Of a stretch of 64,000 nt of DNA, positions 7,944 through 16,966 are shown in pieces. A model generated the notes under the pieces. It had not been told where the DNA came from, made no database searches, and saw only the letters and a list, made by a program, of their open reading frames with translations. This DNA comes from Hoyosella levis (GTDB lineage: Bacteria; Actinomycetota; Actinomycetes; Mycobacteriales; Mycobacteriaceae), in assembly GCF_026008515.1 (NCBI RefSeq), contig NZ_BQYM01000010.1, forward strand, positions 62,001 through 126,000, written 5' to 3'. Position 1 is the stretch's first letter. Every line of letters starts with the position of its first letter. Position numbers and translations under genes: made by a program.

Positions 7944-8432
7944 CTACTCGACGACGACGGTGGCGGTCATCCGCGGGTGGTAGAAGCACACGTAGTCGTA
8001 GGTGCCGGGCTCGGTGAACGTGCGGCTGTAGGTCTGGCCCTGGGTGAGGTCACCGGACTCGGTGCCGTCGGTGAAGTCCACGGTGTGCAGGGAGTCGTCC
8101 TTCTGCACCCAGGTGATGGTCGATCCGACGGGCACGGTGAGGGTCCCGGGCTCGAACTCGAAGTCGATGATGTCGACGGTTCGCTGCACCGCATCAGCCG
8201 ACGGGGCAGGTGCCTGCGGTGCCGGAGCCTGCGTGGTCGCTGGCGGCGTAACGGGCTCAGCAGTGCCAGGCAACGGAACGACCGCGGTCGATTCGGTGGT
8301 CCCCTCGGCCGCGCTAGTGCTTGCCGAGGCGGTGGAGGTGCCCGCTGCGGTATCCGCGGCGTCGTTGCCGGCGCCGCATCCGGTGAGAAGCAGGGCGGCT
8401 GCGATTGCTGTCGCGGGAATAGTGGTGCGCAT
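7944..8432 (-). CDS. Cupredoxin-domain lipoprotein
   Basis: A 162-residue lipoprotein: signal peptide with lipobox LLTGC (Cys19), a Ser/Thr/Ala/Pro-rich linker to about residue 80, then a plastocyanin-like domain. The type-1 copper ligands are readable as His116 (SLHTVDF), Cys149, His152 and Met155 (YVCFYHPRM). It would bind copper and transfer electrons on the outer face of the membrane. The gene starts 9 bp after the sortase stop with AGGAG overlapping that stop, so the two are co-transcribed and probably co-translated. Confidence 0.9.
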   Translation of the reverse strand: MRTTIPATAIAAALLLTGCGAGNDAADTAAGTSTASASTSAAEGTTESTAVVPLPGTAEPVTPPATTQAPAPQAPAPSADAVQRTVDIIDFEFEPGTLTVPVGSTITWVQKDDSLHTVDFTDGTESGDLTQGQTYSRTFTEPGTYDYVCFYHPRMTATVVVE

Positions 8433-8441
8433 GGCGTACTC

Positions 8442-9047
8442 CTAGTTGGTCAGTTCTGCGAAGACGATGATGTTGTCGCGGTAGCTCTCCGCGCCCTCGT
8501 CGAACTCGCCGCCGCAGGTGATCAGCCGTAGCTCCGATTCGGGGGTCGGCAGCCACACTTCCTCGGTGGGGAACAGTGCCTTCGCATGCTGCTCGATGCC
8601 GGTGATGGTGAAGACCAGGGCCTCGCCATCAGTGGTGGTGATGGTGACGGTGTCGCCGGGGCGCAATTCATTGAGCCGGTAGAACACGTCCGGGCCGGAG
8701 CGGCTGTCGACGTGGCCGAGGATTCCCGCGGGCCCTGGCTCGCCGGGGGTCGCGCCCTTGTCGTACCAACTGATATCGCCGAACTCCGGGACGGTGAGGG
8801 TGTTGTCCGGGTTCAGCCCGGTGCGGGCGAGGGGCATGTCGATGCCGATCGCGGGGATGCTGATCCGGGCGGGTGGCGCGGTGTCGCGCTGCTCGCGCAC
8901 CGACTGGAAGTCCCGGACACTGTCGAGGTTCCCAACGGTCTGGGACGCGGCGGCTCCCGGCGGGGGCGCCATGTCATCAGTGGTAGCGCCACAGCCGGTG
9001 GCCAGTACCGCCGAGGTGGCGAGAACGGCAGCGAGTCTTCGAAGCAT
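8442..9047 (-). CDS. Sortase, class F-like, with its own lipobox
   Basis: A 201-residue sortase domain protein. Catalytic residues are readable: His112 (ILGHVDSRSG), Cys178 (RLITCGG) and Arg190 (YRDNIIVF). The N terminus has a signal sequence with ATGC at Cys19, so the enzyme may be lipid-anchored rather than held by a transmembrane helix. The start at 9047 is supported by AGGGGGACC about 9 bases upstream. No LPXTG-type substrate is visible among the neighbours, so it may act on a protein elsewhere or serve a non-anchoring role. It is co-transcribed with the cupredoxin. Confidence 0.9.
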   Translation of the reverse strand: MLRRLAAVLATSAVLATGCGATTDDMAPPPGAAASQTVGNLDSVRDFQSVREQRDTAPPARISIPAIGIDMPLARTGLNPDNTLTVPEFGDISWYDKGATPGEPGPAGILGHVDSRSGPDVFYRLNELRPGDTVTITTTDGEALVFTITGIEQHAKALFPTEEVWLPTPESELRLITCGGEFDEGAESYRDNIIVFAELTN

Positions 9048-9071
9048 GATGATTGGTCCCCCTGAATGAGT

Positions 9072-9108
9072 CTGCTGGTGGCACAAGGTCTACTCGTGCC
9101 ACCAGCAG
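9072..9108 (-). terminator. Stem-loop between the helical-protein gene and the sortase gene
   Basis: Perfect 13-bp arms CTGCTGGTGGCAC (9072-9084) and GTGCCACCAGCAG (9096-9108), loop 11. It lies 26 bases after the stop of the 426-residue gene and may end or attenuate transcription before the sortase gene, or stabilise the upstream message. Confidence 0.7.
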
Positions 9109-9134
9109 GGTCTGTCGGGCGAGGTGGAGGGTGC

Positions 9135-10415
9135 TTACTTCACCGCTCCGCCAGCACCGGTCTCCACGCCGCCGGCAGGCATGGAGTCGCCGGCCGAGTC
9201 ACCCATGAAGGCGACGATGCCTGCGGCGAGAGCCTCGGCGGTGCCATACATGTGGTTGTAGGCGTCGTATGCCTCGCTGAAGGCGGTCTCGTAGTCACCG
9301 GCGTGGTAGGCGTCGACCTGCGCGACAAGCTGGTTGACGTGTGTCTGCAGGCCGTCGGCGACGACATCGGCGGGGATGTTGCCGTTGGAGGCGGTGTCGA
9401 GGAACTGCGAGAAGTCCTGGCGGTACTGCGACAGTCGCGCGAGCGCGTCCTCCTGGGCCTGCTCGTCCTCCTCAGCGACACCAACGGTGTACTGGACGAA
9501 GAAGTCGATGTGGTCGGACCACATCTCCATGAACGCCTGGCCGCCTTCCTCACCGAACACGCTGCTGATCGATGCGGTCAGGTCCTGGGTGTTCTCGTTG
9601 AGAGCACCTGCGAGGGCTTCGAAGTCCTCGCCGCCGGAAACGCCAGCACGCATCGTCTGGACCGCGAGCTGAGCGTGCTCGCCGAGCAGCTGGCCGAGGC
9701 CGGAGCGCAGGTCGATTGCCTGGCTCTCCACCGGTCCGCTGATCCCATCCTGCGTGGCGCTGATGGCACCGGCAAGGCCCTGGGCGGTGCCGAACATGTG
9801 CGCGTATGCCTCGCGGGTCTGGGCCGCTGCGGTGGCGTAATCCTCGTTGGCATAGGCACGAACCTGCTCGACGAGCTGGTTGACGTGCTCCTGCAGGAGG
9901 CCAGCGACTGCTTCGCCCTGCAGTTCGCCATTGGTGGCGCCGTCGATGAAGCCGCCAAAGTCGGCGCGGTACTGATCGAGCCGCTGGAGGGCCTCGTCCT
10001 GGGCCTGCTGGTCGTCCTCCGCGAGCCCGACGGTGAAGTCAACGAAGAAGCCGATGTGGTTGCTCCACAGCTCGTTGAACTGCCCGGCTGCCTCGTCGCC
10101 GTAGACGAGGCGGATGGACTCGGTGAGATCCTCGGTGTTCTGGCCGAGGGACGCCGCCGCGGCATCGAACTGCGGCTGCCCGGAAACTCCGGCGCGCATG
10201 GCTTCGATCGCGAGCATGGCGTGCTGGCCGAGCTGGCGCTCGAGGATGATGCGGAGCTCCTCGGCGGTCACGCTGCTGTCCTGGACGAGCACGATCTCGC
10301 CCGGGGTGTAGGAGCGGTCGAGGAAGTTGGAAGTGGTGCCGACGGTCACGACGCCGCCGGCGAGCACGCCTGCTGTAGCGAGCGCGGCTAGCTGGGTCTT
10401 GGAGATCTTGAGCAT
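9135..10415 (-). CDS. Exported helical protein made of two His-containing repeats (function unknown)
   Basis: The 426-residue protein has an N-terminal export signal (about residues 5-30) and then two copies of a roughly 170-residue acidic helical unit (about residues 55-225 and 235-410). Four histidine positions are conserved between the copies: LGQHA/LGEHA, WSNHIGFF/WSDHIDFF, EHVNQL/THVNQL and AHMFGTA/NHMYGTA. Repeated His on amphipathic helices suggests a metal- or cofactor-binding bundle (inference). The start follows GAGGAGCAGCC. It is upstream of the sortase and cupredoxin genes on the same strand, which points to a role outside the membrane. The family was not recognised with certainty. 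Confidence 0.82.
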   Translation of the reverse strand: MLKISKTQLAALATAGVLAGGVVTVGTTSNFLDRSYTPGEIVLVQDSSVTAEELRIILERQLGQHAMLAIEAMRAGVSGQPQFDAAAASLGQNTEDLTESIRLVYGDEAAGQFNELWSNHIGFFVDFTVGLAEDDQQAQDEALQRLDQYRADFGGFIDGATNGELQGEAVAGLLQEHVNQLVEQVRAYANEDYATAAAQTREAYAHMFGTAQGLAGAISATQDGISGPVESQAIDLRSGLGQLLGEHAQLAVQTMRAGVSGGEDFEALAGALNENTQDLTASISSVFGEEGGQAFMEMWSDHIDFFVQYTVGVAEEDEQAQEDALARLSQYRQDFSQFLDTASNGNIPADVVADGLQTHVNQLVAQVDAYHAGDYETAFSEAYDAYNHMYGTAEALAAGIVAFMGDSAGDSMPAGGVETGAGGAVK

Positions 10416-10506
10416 GGCTGCTCCTCAATGGTTGAATTTTGATCTTCCATCAAGGATTCGCCGCGCTGGCCCTGCCGGATTGGTGCGATCGCAATGCGGC
10501 TGCAAT

Positions 10507-11850
10507 CTAGCCGTCCGCGGCCCCCGCCCAGTCGAGGCTGGCGAGCGGGTCCGCAGGGGCGAGCGCGTGCGCATCGAGCGGGAAGGTGCGTGCGGGACCG
10601 GGCCCGGTCGTGCGGGTCTCGAAGCGGACGGTGATCACCCCGTGCCCGCTGCCTTGCACCCATCCGTGGCCGTGCTCGGGGTGATGGACATCGAGACCGG
10701 GCCAGTAGTCGGACTCGTATCGTGCGGGCAGCGCCACGTCCTGGGTCTCCTCCGGTTCCGGCGTGACGTCGAGCTCGGGGAAGAGGATCTCCTGCCGGGT
10801 GTCGCTGAGCCCGGAGTAGCTGACGCCGACGAGGCGGATGGCGCCGAAGGTGGCGGGGTCGACGGCGAGCTTGTGGGCCGCGCCGAGCAGGATGTCCTTG
10901 TCGCCGGTGGCGTGCGTGAGCGTGGTGGAGCGGGACTGGATGGACATGTCGGCCTTGCGGAGCTTCACAGTGACAGTGCGGGCGCCGCGACCATCGCGCT
11001 CGAGCCTGCGGTGCGCGGCGACGCCGGTAGACGTGATCGCGGACCGCACCTCGCTCCTGGTGATGAGATCCCGGGCGAAGGTTGACTCCGCGCTGACCTG
11101 TTTGGCCACGGCCCGTTCCGTCACGGGACGATTGTCGATCCCGCGAGCGAGCTCATGCAGCGCGCCCCCCACTGCCGATCCGAGCAGCCTGCTCGCTTCC
11201 TCCGTGCTGATCGCTGCGAGCTCGCCGATCGTGGTGATGCCCATCGTTCGCAGACGCTGCTCGGCGACCGGGCCGATGCCCCACAGCTTGCGCACCGGCA
11301 TCGGCGCGAGGACGTCAAGCTGCTCGGTCGGCGCGATCACTCGATGCCCCTGGGGCTTGGCCATGCCCGAGGCGATCTTGGCGACCTGCTTGCCCGGCCC
11401 CGCGCCCACCGATGCCTCGAGCCCCGTCCGCTCCCGCACCCGCGCCCGCAGCAACGAGCAATACTCCTCGACCTCGCGCACCGTAGCGCCGCGCAGCTCC
11501 GCGGGCTCGCCGAATGCCTCATCGAGCGACAACTGCTCGATCACGGGGATCATCTCCCGCACCTCGGCGAACACCCGCCTGCTCGCCTCGGAGTACACCG
11601 CTCCACGCGGCGGCAGCACCACCGCTGTCACCCCCACCAGCGCGCGCGCCTGATGCATCGGCATCGCCGACCCCGCGCCGAACACCCGGGCCTCGTAGCT
11701 CGCTCCCGCCACCACGCCACGCCCACCTGCCCCACCAACGAGCACCGGGCGCCCCCGCAGCGTGGGCCGCGCTAGCTGCTCCACGGACGCGAAGAACGCA
11801 TCCATGTCCAGGTGCAGCACCCAGCGCGTCGAACCATCCACGCTGCACAT
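10507..11850 (-). CDS. dinB: DNA polymerase IV (Y-family translesion polymerase, DinB)
   Basis: A 447-residue Y-family polymerase. The catalytic motif is [14 protein letters not shown] at the N terminus; SLDEAFGE supplies the other acidic residues. Thumb and little-finger domains follow, then a beta-clamp motif QEILF near residue 345. An actinobacterial C-terminal extension with [17 protein letters not shown], also present in mycobacterial DinX/DinB1, ends the protein. ATG 11850 is preferred over ATG 11871 because GAGG stands about 10 bases before it. The enzyme copies past damaged bases and is error-prone. It is a single gene with no LexA box that could be recognised. Confidence 0.93.
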   Translation of the reverse strand: MCSVDGSTRWVLHLDMDAFFASVEQLARPTLRGRPVLVGGAGGRGVVAGASYEARVFGAGSAMPMHQARALVGVTAVVLPPRGAVYSEASRRVFAEVREMIPVIEQLSLDEAFGEPAELRGATVREVEEYCSLLRARVRERTGLEASVGAGPGKQVAKIASGMAKPQGHRVIAPTEQLDVLAPMPVRKLWGIGPVAEQRLRTMGITTIGELAAISTEEASRLLGSAVGGALHELARGIDNRPVTERAVAKQVSAESTFARDLITRSEVRSAITSTGVAAHRRLERDGRGARTVTVKLRKADMSIQSRSTTLTHATGDKDILLGAAHKLAVDPATFGAIRLVGVSYSGLSDTRQEILFPELDVTPEPEETQDVALPARYESDYWPGLDVHHPEHGHGWVQGSGHGVITVRFETRTTGPGPARTFPLDAHALAPADPLASLDWAGAADG

Positions 11851-11896
11851 TATGGCCTCGCGCACCGACAATCACGGCGCGCGATGGCCGGTGCGG

Positions 11897-12523
11897 CTAG
11901 TCGTTGCTCCAATCGAAGTCGTAGCCGATCCAGTTCGTGTCGGTGAACGCCAGCGACAGGCCGCCCGCGCTCACCTCGAAGCTGCCGATGCCGCAGTTGC
12001 CCTCCGTCCAGATGAAGCCATCGGGAAGGACGATGCGCGCCTCGTGCGTCTCGTCGGTGACGGGATTGCGCAGGCTCCGGCCCGCGGCTTTTCCATGGCC
12101 TTCCGCGGTCATGACCTGATCGATGCCCTCGCCCTCGAAGGAAATCGGGGCCCGCTCGAGGCCCACCACCTCGAACGTGGTGCCGAGGATCGCCCACGGG
12201 TCACCGCCGAGGGAACCGGTATAGATCTGGCTCAGGCACTCGACCTGCTCCTCGCTGACGGCAGGGTCGACGATGAACACCGCGCGCCCGCCGCCGTCAT
12301 GAATCGCGTGGGGCCAGTCGACCACTGCGATCGCCTTGACCCCCGCGAGGTCGACATCCCCGCAACGGCCGTCGACGATGTGGTTTCCGACCATCGCCTT
12401 GCAGGCACCATCCGAGGAGCTCGGGAATCCCGAGAAATTGCAGGTGCAGCCGGGCTGGCAGCTGCAGAACTCATAGCCGGTGCCTCGGAGGTGCCACCGT
12501 GTTTGTTGCATGGTCGCGGACAT
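11897..12523 (-). CDS. DUF1326 family Cys-rich protein
   Basis: A 208-residue protein. The N-terminal segment GYEFCSCQPGCTCNFSGFPS carries four closely spaced cysteines, the mark of DUF1326. The rest is beta-rich, with MTAEGHGKAAGRSLRNPVT and a final WIGYDFDW. The function is not established. It starts 13 bp after the DUF2182 membrane protein with a strong AAGGGGACC site; the two families are often neighbours, which implies a shared role, probably metal related (inference). Confidence 0.85.
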   Translation of the reverse strand: MSATMQQTRWHLRGTGYEFCSCQPGCTCNFSGFPSSSDGACKAMVGNHIVDGRCGDVDLAGVKAIAVVDWPHAIHDGGGRAVFIVDPAVSEEQVECLSQIYTGSLGGDPWAILGTTFEVVGLERAPISFEGEGIDQVMTAEGHGKAAGRSLRNPVTDETHEARIVLPDGFIWTEGNCGIGSFEVSAGGLSLAFTDTNWIGYDFDWSND

Positions 12524-12536
12524 AAGGTCCCCTTTC

Positions 12537-13340
12537 TCACATCAGGATCGCCGCGAGGCCCGGTGATACCAGCAAGGCCACACCGAGCGCGGCGAACACC
12601 AATCCCGCGGCCATGCCCAGTGCGCGGCCGTGCGGGGCGGTCTTCTCGATCAGGATGATGACAGCGACGACCACCATCCACAGCAGGTTCATGGCACCGA
12701 GCGCGATCATCAGCACCATCAGCATCCAGCAGCAGCCCAGGCACACGACCCCGTGCCGCAGTCCTGCCACCATGGCGCCGGTGGGCCGATCGAGATGCTT
12801 GCCGTGGTGGAGGAAGAAGCCAAGCGGGCTGCGGCAATGCGCCAGGCACGCCTGCTTGAGCGGGGTCAGCTGATAGGCCGCGGCGAGCAGCGCGACGATC
12901 CCGGCGACCCGTGCCGCTGAGGGGGTCGCCGCCTGGATGGGCCCGTCCCAGTGCTGCCAGGCCACATATCCGGGAAGGCCCACCGCCGACCACACCGCGA
13001 GGTAGCCGATGACGAAGAACGGCACCGGGGCCACGCGGCCCATCGCGGCGGCCCGCGCATAGATCCGCACCACCGGCGCGGTAGCGGGGAACATCATCGC
13101 GGTCATCATCACGACCCATGCGACGATGAAGCCCAGGAAGGTCATGGTCATGCCTTGCGCTGGCATGTCCATCCCGGCACCAGTCATGTCGCTGGCAGGC
13201 ATCTCGCTGCCGGTCATCGCGGTGCGGGTCGCCAGCCACCACCAGCAGGCGATCGCGATCAGCATCATCGCTGCGGGTGGGACGCTCTCGCGCATCCACT
13301 CGCGCTTGCGGTTCCGTATGCTCGCCTGCGATGTGACCAT
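12537..13340 (-). CDS. DUF2182 family membrane protein (predicted metal-binding)
   Basis: Taken from ATG 13340 the protein has 267 residues and about seven hydrophobic segments. Typical DUF2182 signatures are MMTAMMFPATAPVVR, LTPLKQACLAHCRSPLGFF and GVVCLGCCWMLM. The Cys, His and Met clusters suggest metal binding in the membrane, but the family has no settled function. GGGAC lies about 10 bases before the chosen ATG; open frame continues upstream without a better start. It forms a two-gene operon with the DUF1326 gene. Confidence 0.85.
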   Translation of the reverse strand: MVTSQASIRNRKREWMRESVPPAAMMLIAIACWWWLATRTAMTGSEMPASDMTGAGMDMPAQGMTMTFLGFIVAWVVMMTAMMFPATAPVVRIYARAAAMGRVAPVPFFVIGYLAVWSAVGLPGYVAWQHWDGPIQAATPSAARVAGIVALLAAAYQLTPLKQACLAHCRSPLGFFLHHGKHLDRPTGAMVAGLRHGVVCLGCCWMLMVLMIALGAMNLLWMVVVAVIILIEKTAPHGRALGMAAGLVFAALGVALLVSPGLAAILM

Positions 13341-13495
13341 ATGTGGCACGTCCCGCAACTGTCGCCGTGCTCGCCCGGTCCAGGGCCTTTCCCGACTCTT
13401 TATTGTCCCACTCCGCACCGGCTCCGCATAGGGTCCATGCGATCCTGTTTGCCTGGATGCCGCGTGGCGGTCGTGGGCCGCCATAGGCTGTATGC

Positions 13496-13921
13496 ATGCC
13501 AAGTGATCTCATGCTCAAGACCATGAATGTCGTGCACCGGGGCATCGTCAAGGTATCCGGCGGCCGCCTCGGCAACTCGATCGCGGGGATGCCGGTGATC
13601 GAGCTCGTGACCGTGGGCCGCAAGTCCGGCGAGGAGCGCATCTGCTACCTGACTTCTCCCTTGCAGCGCGGCGAGACCCTCATCGTGGTGGCCTCCCGTG
13701 GCGGGGACGATCATCACCCTGCCTGGTACCACAACCTGCGGGCCCAGCCTGAGGTGGAGATCATCCGCGACGGCACGCGCATTCCCGTGCGCGCCCGGAC
13801 CGCTACGCAGGAGGAGCGGGCAGAGCTATGGCCCGAGGTGGTGCGCCGTGCCCGCAACTACGGCGGCTACCAGAAGAACACGTCCCGTGAGATTCCCCTC
13901 GTGCTGCTCGAGCCGCGGTAG
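13496..13921 (+). CDS. Deazaflavin (F420)-dependent nitroreductase family protein
   Basis: A 141-residue protein of the Ddn/FDOR-B type: VIELVTVGRKSGEERICYL, VVASRGGDDHHPAWYHNLRA, then EVVRRARNYGGYQKNTSREI. Relatives bind F420, menaquinone or fatty acids and reduce quinones or nitro compounds. Its stop codon directly abuts the stop of the convergent FAD/Fe-S gene (13921/13922), with no base between them, so no separate terminator can fit. Confidence 0.88.
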   Translation: MPSDLMLKTMNVVHRGIVKVSGGRLGNSIAGMPVIELVTVGRKSGEERICYLTSPLQRGETLIVVASRGGDDHHPAWYHNLRAQPEVEIIRDGTRIPVRARTATQEERAELWPEVVRRARNYGGYQKNTSREIPLVLLEPR

Positions 13922-16744
13922 CTAGTCCTCAGGGAGCATCGCGGCAAACAACTCGGCGAGGTGGTGGCCGGGTTTGGGCGCGAGGTCCGCGAGCTGCGTG
14001 CGGCAGGAGAACCCGTCGGCGAGCACGATCGTCCCGTTCTCCGCCTCGCGGACCGCAGGAAGGAGCTGGTGCTCGGCGACCTTGACCGATACCTCGTAGT
14101 GGCCCTGCTCCACCCCGAAGTTGCCCGCGAGGCCGCAGCAGCCGCCGAGGCGCTGCACGGTGGCTCCGGCCTGGGCAAGCAGCCGGGCGTCGGCGTTCCA
14201 GCCCATCACGGCATGATGGTGGCAGTGCGGCTGGGCAACAACCGTGGTGCCATCGAGGCGGGGCGGCTGCCACCCCCGCTCGGTGAGCAGCTCGGCGAGG
14301 GTGCGGATGTTCTCGGCGACGGGCGCTGCGGTCTTCTCGCCAAGCAGCTCGCCGGCGTCGGAGCGGAACACCCCGGTGCAGGACGGCTCCATCCCGACGA
14401 TGGGAATCCCGCCAGCGGCATGGTCGCGCAGCGCACGGACGCTGCGGCCGAGGATGCGGCGCGCGGCGTCGAGCTGGCCGGTGGAGATCCAGGTCAGCCC
14501 GCAGCATTGCTGCCGCTCGGTGATCTCCGGGCGCATCCCTGCGGCCTCGAGCAGCTTGACCGTCGCGATGCCTACATGCGGGGTGAAGTGGTTGGTGAAC
14601 GAATCGACGAACAGCAGCACCGGGTCCCCGGTGGTCGCGCGCTGATCGGCGGTGCGGCGGAACCACTCGCGGAAGGTGACCGGGGCGAAGGCGGGAATGT
14701 TGCGGCGCGGGTCGGCACCGGCAGCCTTCAGCGCGACCTGTCCCCCAGCGCGGGTGACGGTATTGACCAGGCCCGGTGCGATCTCGGCGAGGCGCGACCA
14801 GCGCGGCAACCAGCCCAGCGAGTAATGCGAGGGAGGCCGCACCCGGTTCTTGTAGGTCTGGTGCAGGACCTCCGCCTTGTACATGGCCATGTCCACCCCG
14901 GTGGGGCAGTCCGATAGGCAGCCCTTGCAGGACAAGCACAGGTCGAGCGCCTCATGGACCTCAGGTGACGCCCATCCCCCCTTGACGCTGGTGCCATTGA
15001 GCATTTCCTGCAGCACGCGGGCGCGGCCTCGGGTGGAGTCCTTCTCCTCGCGGGTGGCGAGGTAGGACGGGCACATCACCCCGCCGGTGCCCGTGTTGTC
15101 GGCCCGGCACTTGCCGACGCCGGTGCAGCGGTGCACGGCCTGGGTGAAGTTGCCGCCGTCGCCGTGGTAGCCGAACGCGAGATCCCGGCGCAGCGGCGGC
15201 GCCGCGGGGATGCGCAGATCAGCATCGATCGCGGCAGGTTCGACCATGATCCCGGGATTGAGCAGGTTCTCGGGATCGAAGACGCGCTTGACCTGCTGGA
15301 AAAGCGCGATGGCCCGGTCGGAGTACATGTAGGGCAGCAGTTCGCTGCGGGCCCGGCCATCACCATGCTCGCCGGACAGCGAGCCGCCGTAGGTGGCGAT
15401 CAGCTCGGCACCAGCAGTGACGAACTCGCGGTAGACCTTGCGCCCATCGGGCATATCGAGCGGAAGATCAATGCGGATGTGCATGCAGCCATCGCCGAAG
15501 TGGCCGTACGGAATGCCCGTGCAGCCAAACTCCGCCATCAGCGCGTCGAGATCGCGCAGGTACGAGCCAAGCATCTCCGGCGGCACGGCGGCGTCCTCCC
15601 AGCCCGCGTGGGCGGGCTTGCCCGCGGGGCTGCGGGCGGACAGGCCAGCGCCGTCGGCACGGATGCGCCACAGGGCGGCCGCGGTGGCGGGGTCCTCCTC
15701 GATGAGCGTGCCGACCGCCCCGGCTCCAGCCGCGAGCTGCTCGGCCTTCGCGCGGGCCTCGTCACGGGAGTCGCCGGTGACCTCGGCAAAGAGCCACGCC
15801 TCCCCCGCTGGCAGGCTCGGCACGGCATGCGCGCCCCGGCGCTCCCGCACCACATCGGTGATCCGCTTGTCGATGCCCTCGCAGGCCGTGAGCCCAAATC
15901 GCAGGACCGTGGGAGTGGCATCGCCCGCCGTGCCGATATCGGGATAGCCGAGCACCACGAGCATCTTGGCGCGGGGCTCGGTGGCCAGCGAGACGGTGGC
16001 CTCGGTGACCACGGCGAGGGTGCCCTCGCTGCCCACAAGCATGCGCGCCACATCGAAGCCCCGCTCGGGCAGCAGATGCTCGAGGGCATAGCCGGATACT
16101 TGCCGCCCGAACCGCCCGAACTCGGTACGGATCGTCGCGAGATCACTGTGGGCGACGCGCTCGAGGTCATCGAGCAACGCCGGGCCCCGTCGCAGGTCAC
16201 GCCCAGCAGTGGTCGAGTCGATGCGCAAGTCCTCGGAGGTGGCGGTGAGCATCCGGGCGGAGACCATGTTGTCGACGGTCTTGCCATAGCCGAGGGTGCG
16301 AGTGCCGCAGGCGTTGTTCCCGATCATGCCGCCGATGGTGCAGCGCGTGTAGGACGACGGGTCGGGGCCGAAGAGCAATCCGTGCGGCTTCGCCGCCTGC
16401 TGCAGGTCGACTTGGATCACCCCGGCCTCGACAGTGGCGGTCCGCGCATCCGGATCGATGTCGAGAATGCGATTCATGTGCCGCGAGAAGTCGATGACCA
16501 CGCCAGTACCGACAGCGTTGCCGCACAAGGAAGTACCGCCGCCGCGACTTGTCACGGGAATGCCGTTGGCGCGACACGCATCAAGAGTGGCGGCGACCTC
16601 ATCGTGATGCCGTGGCCGGACCACCACCATCGGTGGCACCCGGTAGAGGCCCGCATCGGAGGAGTAGGCGGCGATCGTGGTGGAATCAGCGAGCACCTCC
16701 CCGATCCCTCGGGCACGGAGTTCGGAGGCAACAAGATCGGCCAT
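13922..16744 (-). CDS. FAD-linked and Fe-S dehydrogenase (D-2-hydroxyacid type, YdiJ-like)
   Basis: A 940-residue fusion. The N-terminal half is a FAD-binding type-4 domain (VTSRGGGTSLCGNAVGTGVV, TIGGMIGNNACGTRTLGYGK) followed by its FAD-oxidase C domain. The C-terminal part has a ferredoxin-like 4Fe-4S region (CTGVGKCRADN, then CLSCKGCLSDCPTGVDM) and a CCG-type domain ending with CCGLAGNFGVEQGHYE. E. coli YdiJ, a D-2-hydroxyglutarate dehydrogenase, has this layout; lactate or glycolate are alternatives. ATG 16744 is preferred because GGGGAG stands six bases before it, while ATG 16750 would leave no spacing. It likely passes electrons to the respiratory chain. Confidence 0.88.
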   Translation of the reverse strand: MADLVASELRARGIGEVLADSTTIAAYSSDAGLYRVPPMVVVRPRHHDEVAATLDACRANGIPVTSRGGGTSLCGNAVGTGVVIDFSRHMNRILDIDPDARTATVEAGVIQVDLQQAAKPHGLLFGPDPSSYTRCTIGGMIGNNACGTRTLGYGKTVDNMVSARMLTATSEDLRIDSTTAGRDLRRGPALLDDLERVAHSDLATIRTEFGRFGRQVSGYALEHLLPERGFDVARMLVGSEGTLAVVTEATVSLATEPRAKMLVVLGYPDIGTAGDATPTVLRFGLTACEGIDKRITDVVRERRGAHAVPSLPAGEAWLFAEVTGDSRDEARAKAEQLAAGAGAVGTLIEEDPATAAALWRIRADGAGLSARSPAGKPAHAGWEDAAVPPEMLGSYLRDLDALMAEFGCTGIPYGHFGDGCMHIRIDLPLDMPDGRKVYREFVTAGAELIATYGGSLSGEHGDGRARSELLPYMYSDRAIALFQQVKRVFDPENLLNPGIMVEPAAIDADLRIPAAPPLRRDLAFGYHGDGGNFTQAVHRCTGVGKCRADNTGTGGVMCPSYLATREEKDSTRGRARVLQEMLNGTSVKGGWASPEVHEALDLCLSCKGCLSDCPTGVDMAMYKAEVLHQTYKNRVRPPSHYSLGWLPRWSRLAEIAPGLVNTVTRAGGQVALKAAGADPRRNIPAFAPVTFREWFRRTADQRATTGDPVLLFVDSFTNHFTPHVGIATVKLLEAAGMRPEITERQQCCGLTWISTGQLDAARRILGRSVRALRDHAAGGIPIVGMEPSCTGVFRSDAGELLGEKTAAPVAENIRTLAELLTERGWQPPRLDGTTVVAQPHCHHHAVMGWNADARLLAQAGATVQRLGGCCGLAGNFGVEQGHYEVSVKVAEHQLLPAVREAENGTIVLADGFSCRTQLADLAPKPGHHLAELFAAMLPED

Positions 16745-16834
16745 GCTCATCTCCCCGATGCTAGCTGCTCGAAGGGCAGGTGGCAGGGCAGTCGCCGACG
16801 ACGGGCTAGGCGCTCTGGCGCTGGGCCCCGGTCG

Positions 16835-16884
16835 CAAACGCGATAGAAGCTGCCGGGAACCCGGCCAGATTTCTATCGCGTTTG
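16835..16884. repeat. Interspersed hairpin repeat, family 1, copy 3
   Basis: CAAACGCGATAGAAGC (from 16835) pairs with TTCTATCGCGTTTG (16871-16884). It is followed by CCCGTGCTTTTGCCGCC, a tail also found after copies 4 and 5, and before copy 6 in reverse. The repeat plus the end of the next gene is duplicated near 18912-19085. Confidence 0.85.
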
Positions 16885-16966
16885 GCGGTTACCCGTGCTT
16901 TTGCCGCCGATCGGGCGCACGGCACACCGGCCCCCGCCGCCGACGGGCTAGGCGCGAGCGATTGCG

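Noticed and set aside
9066-10391. Plus-strand frame of about 441 codons antisense to the duplicated helical protein
   Set aside because: The minus-strand reading has a signal peptide, an internal duplication and a good ribosome binding site; the antisense reading has none of these.
15131-16846. Plus-strand frame of about 571 codons antisense to the FAD/Fe-S dehydrogenase
   Set aside because: The minus-strand gene shows full FAD and Fe-S motifs over this stretch.
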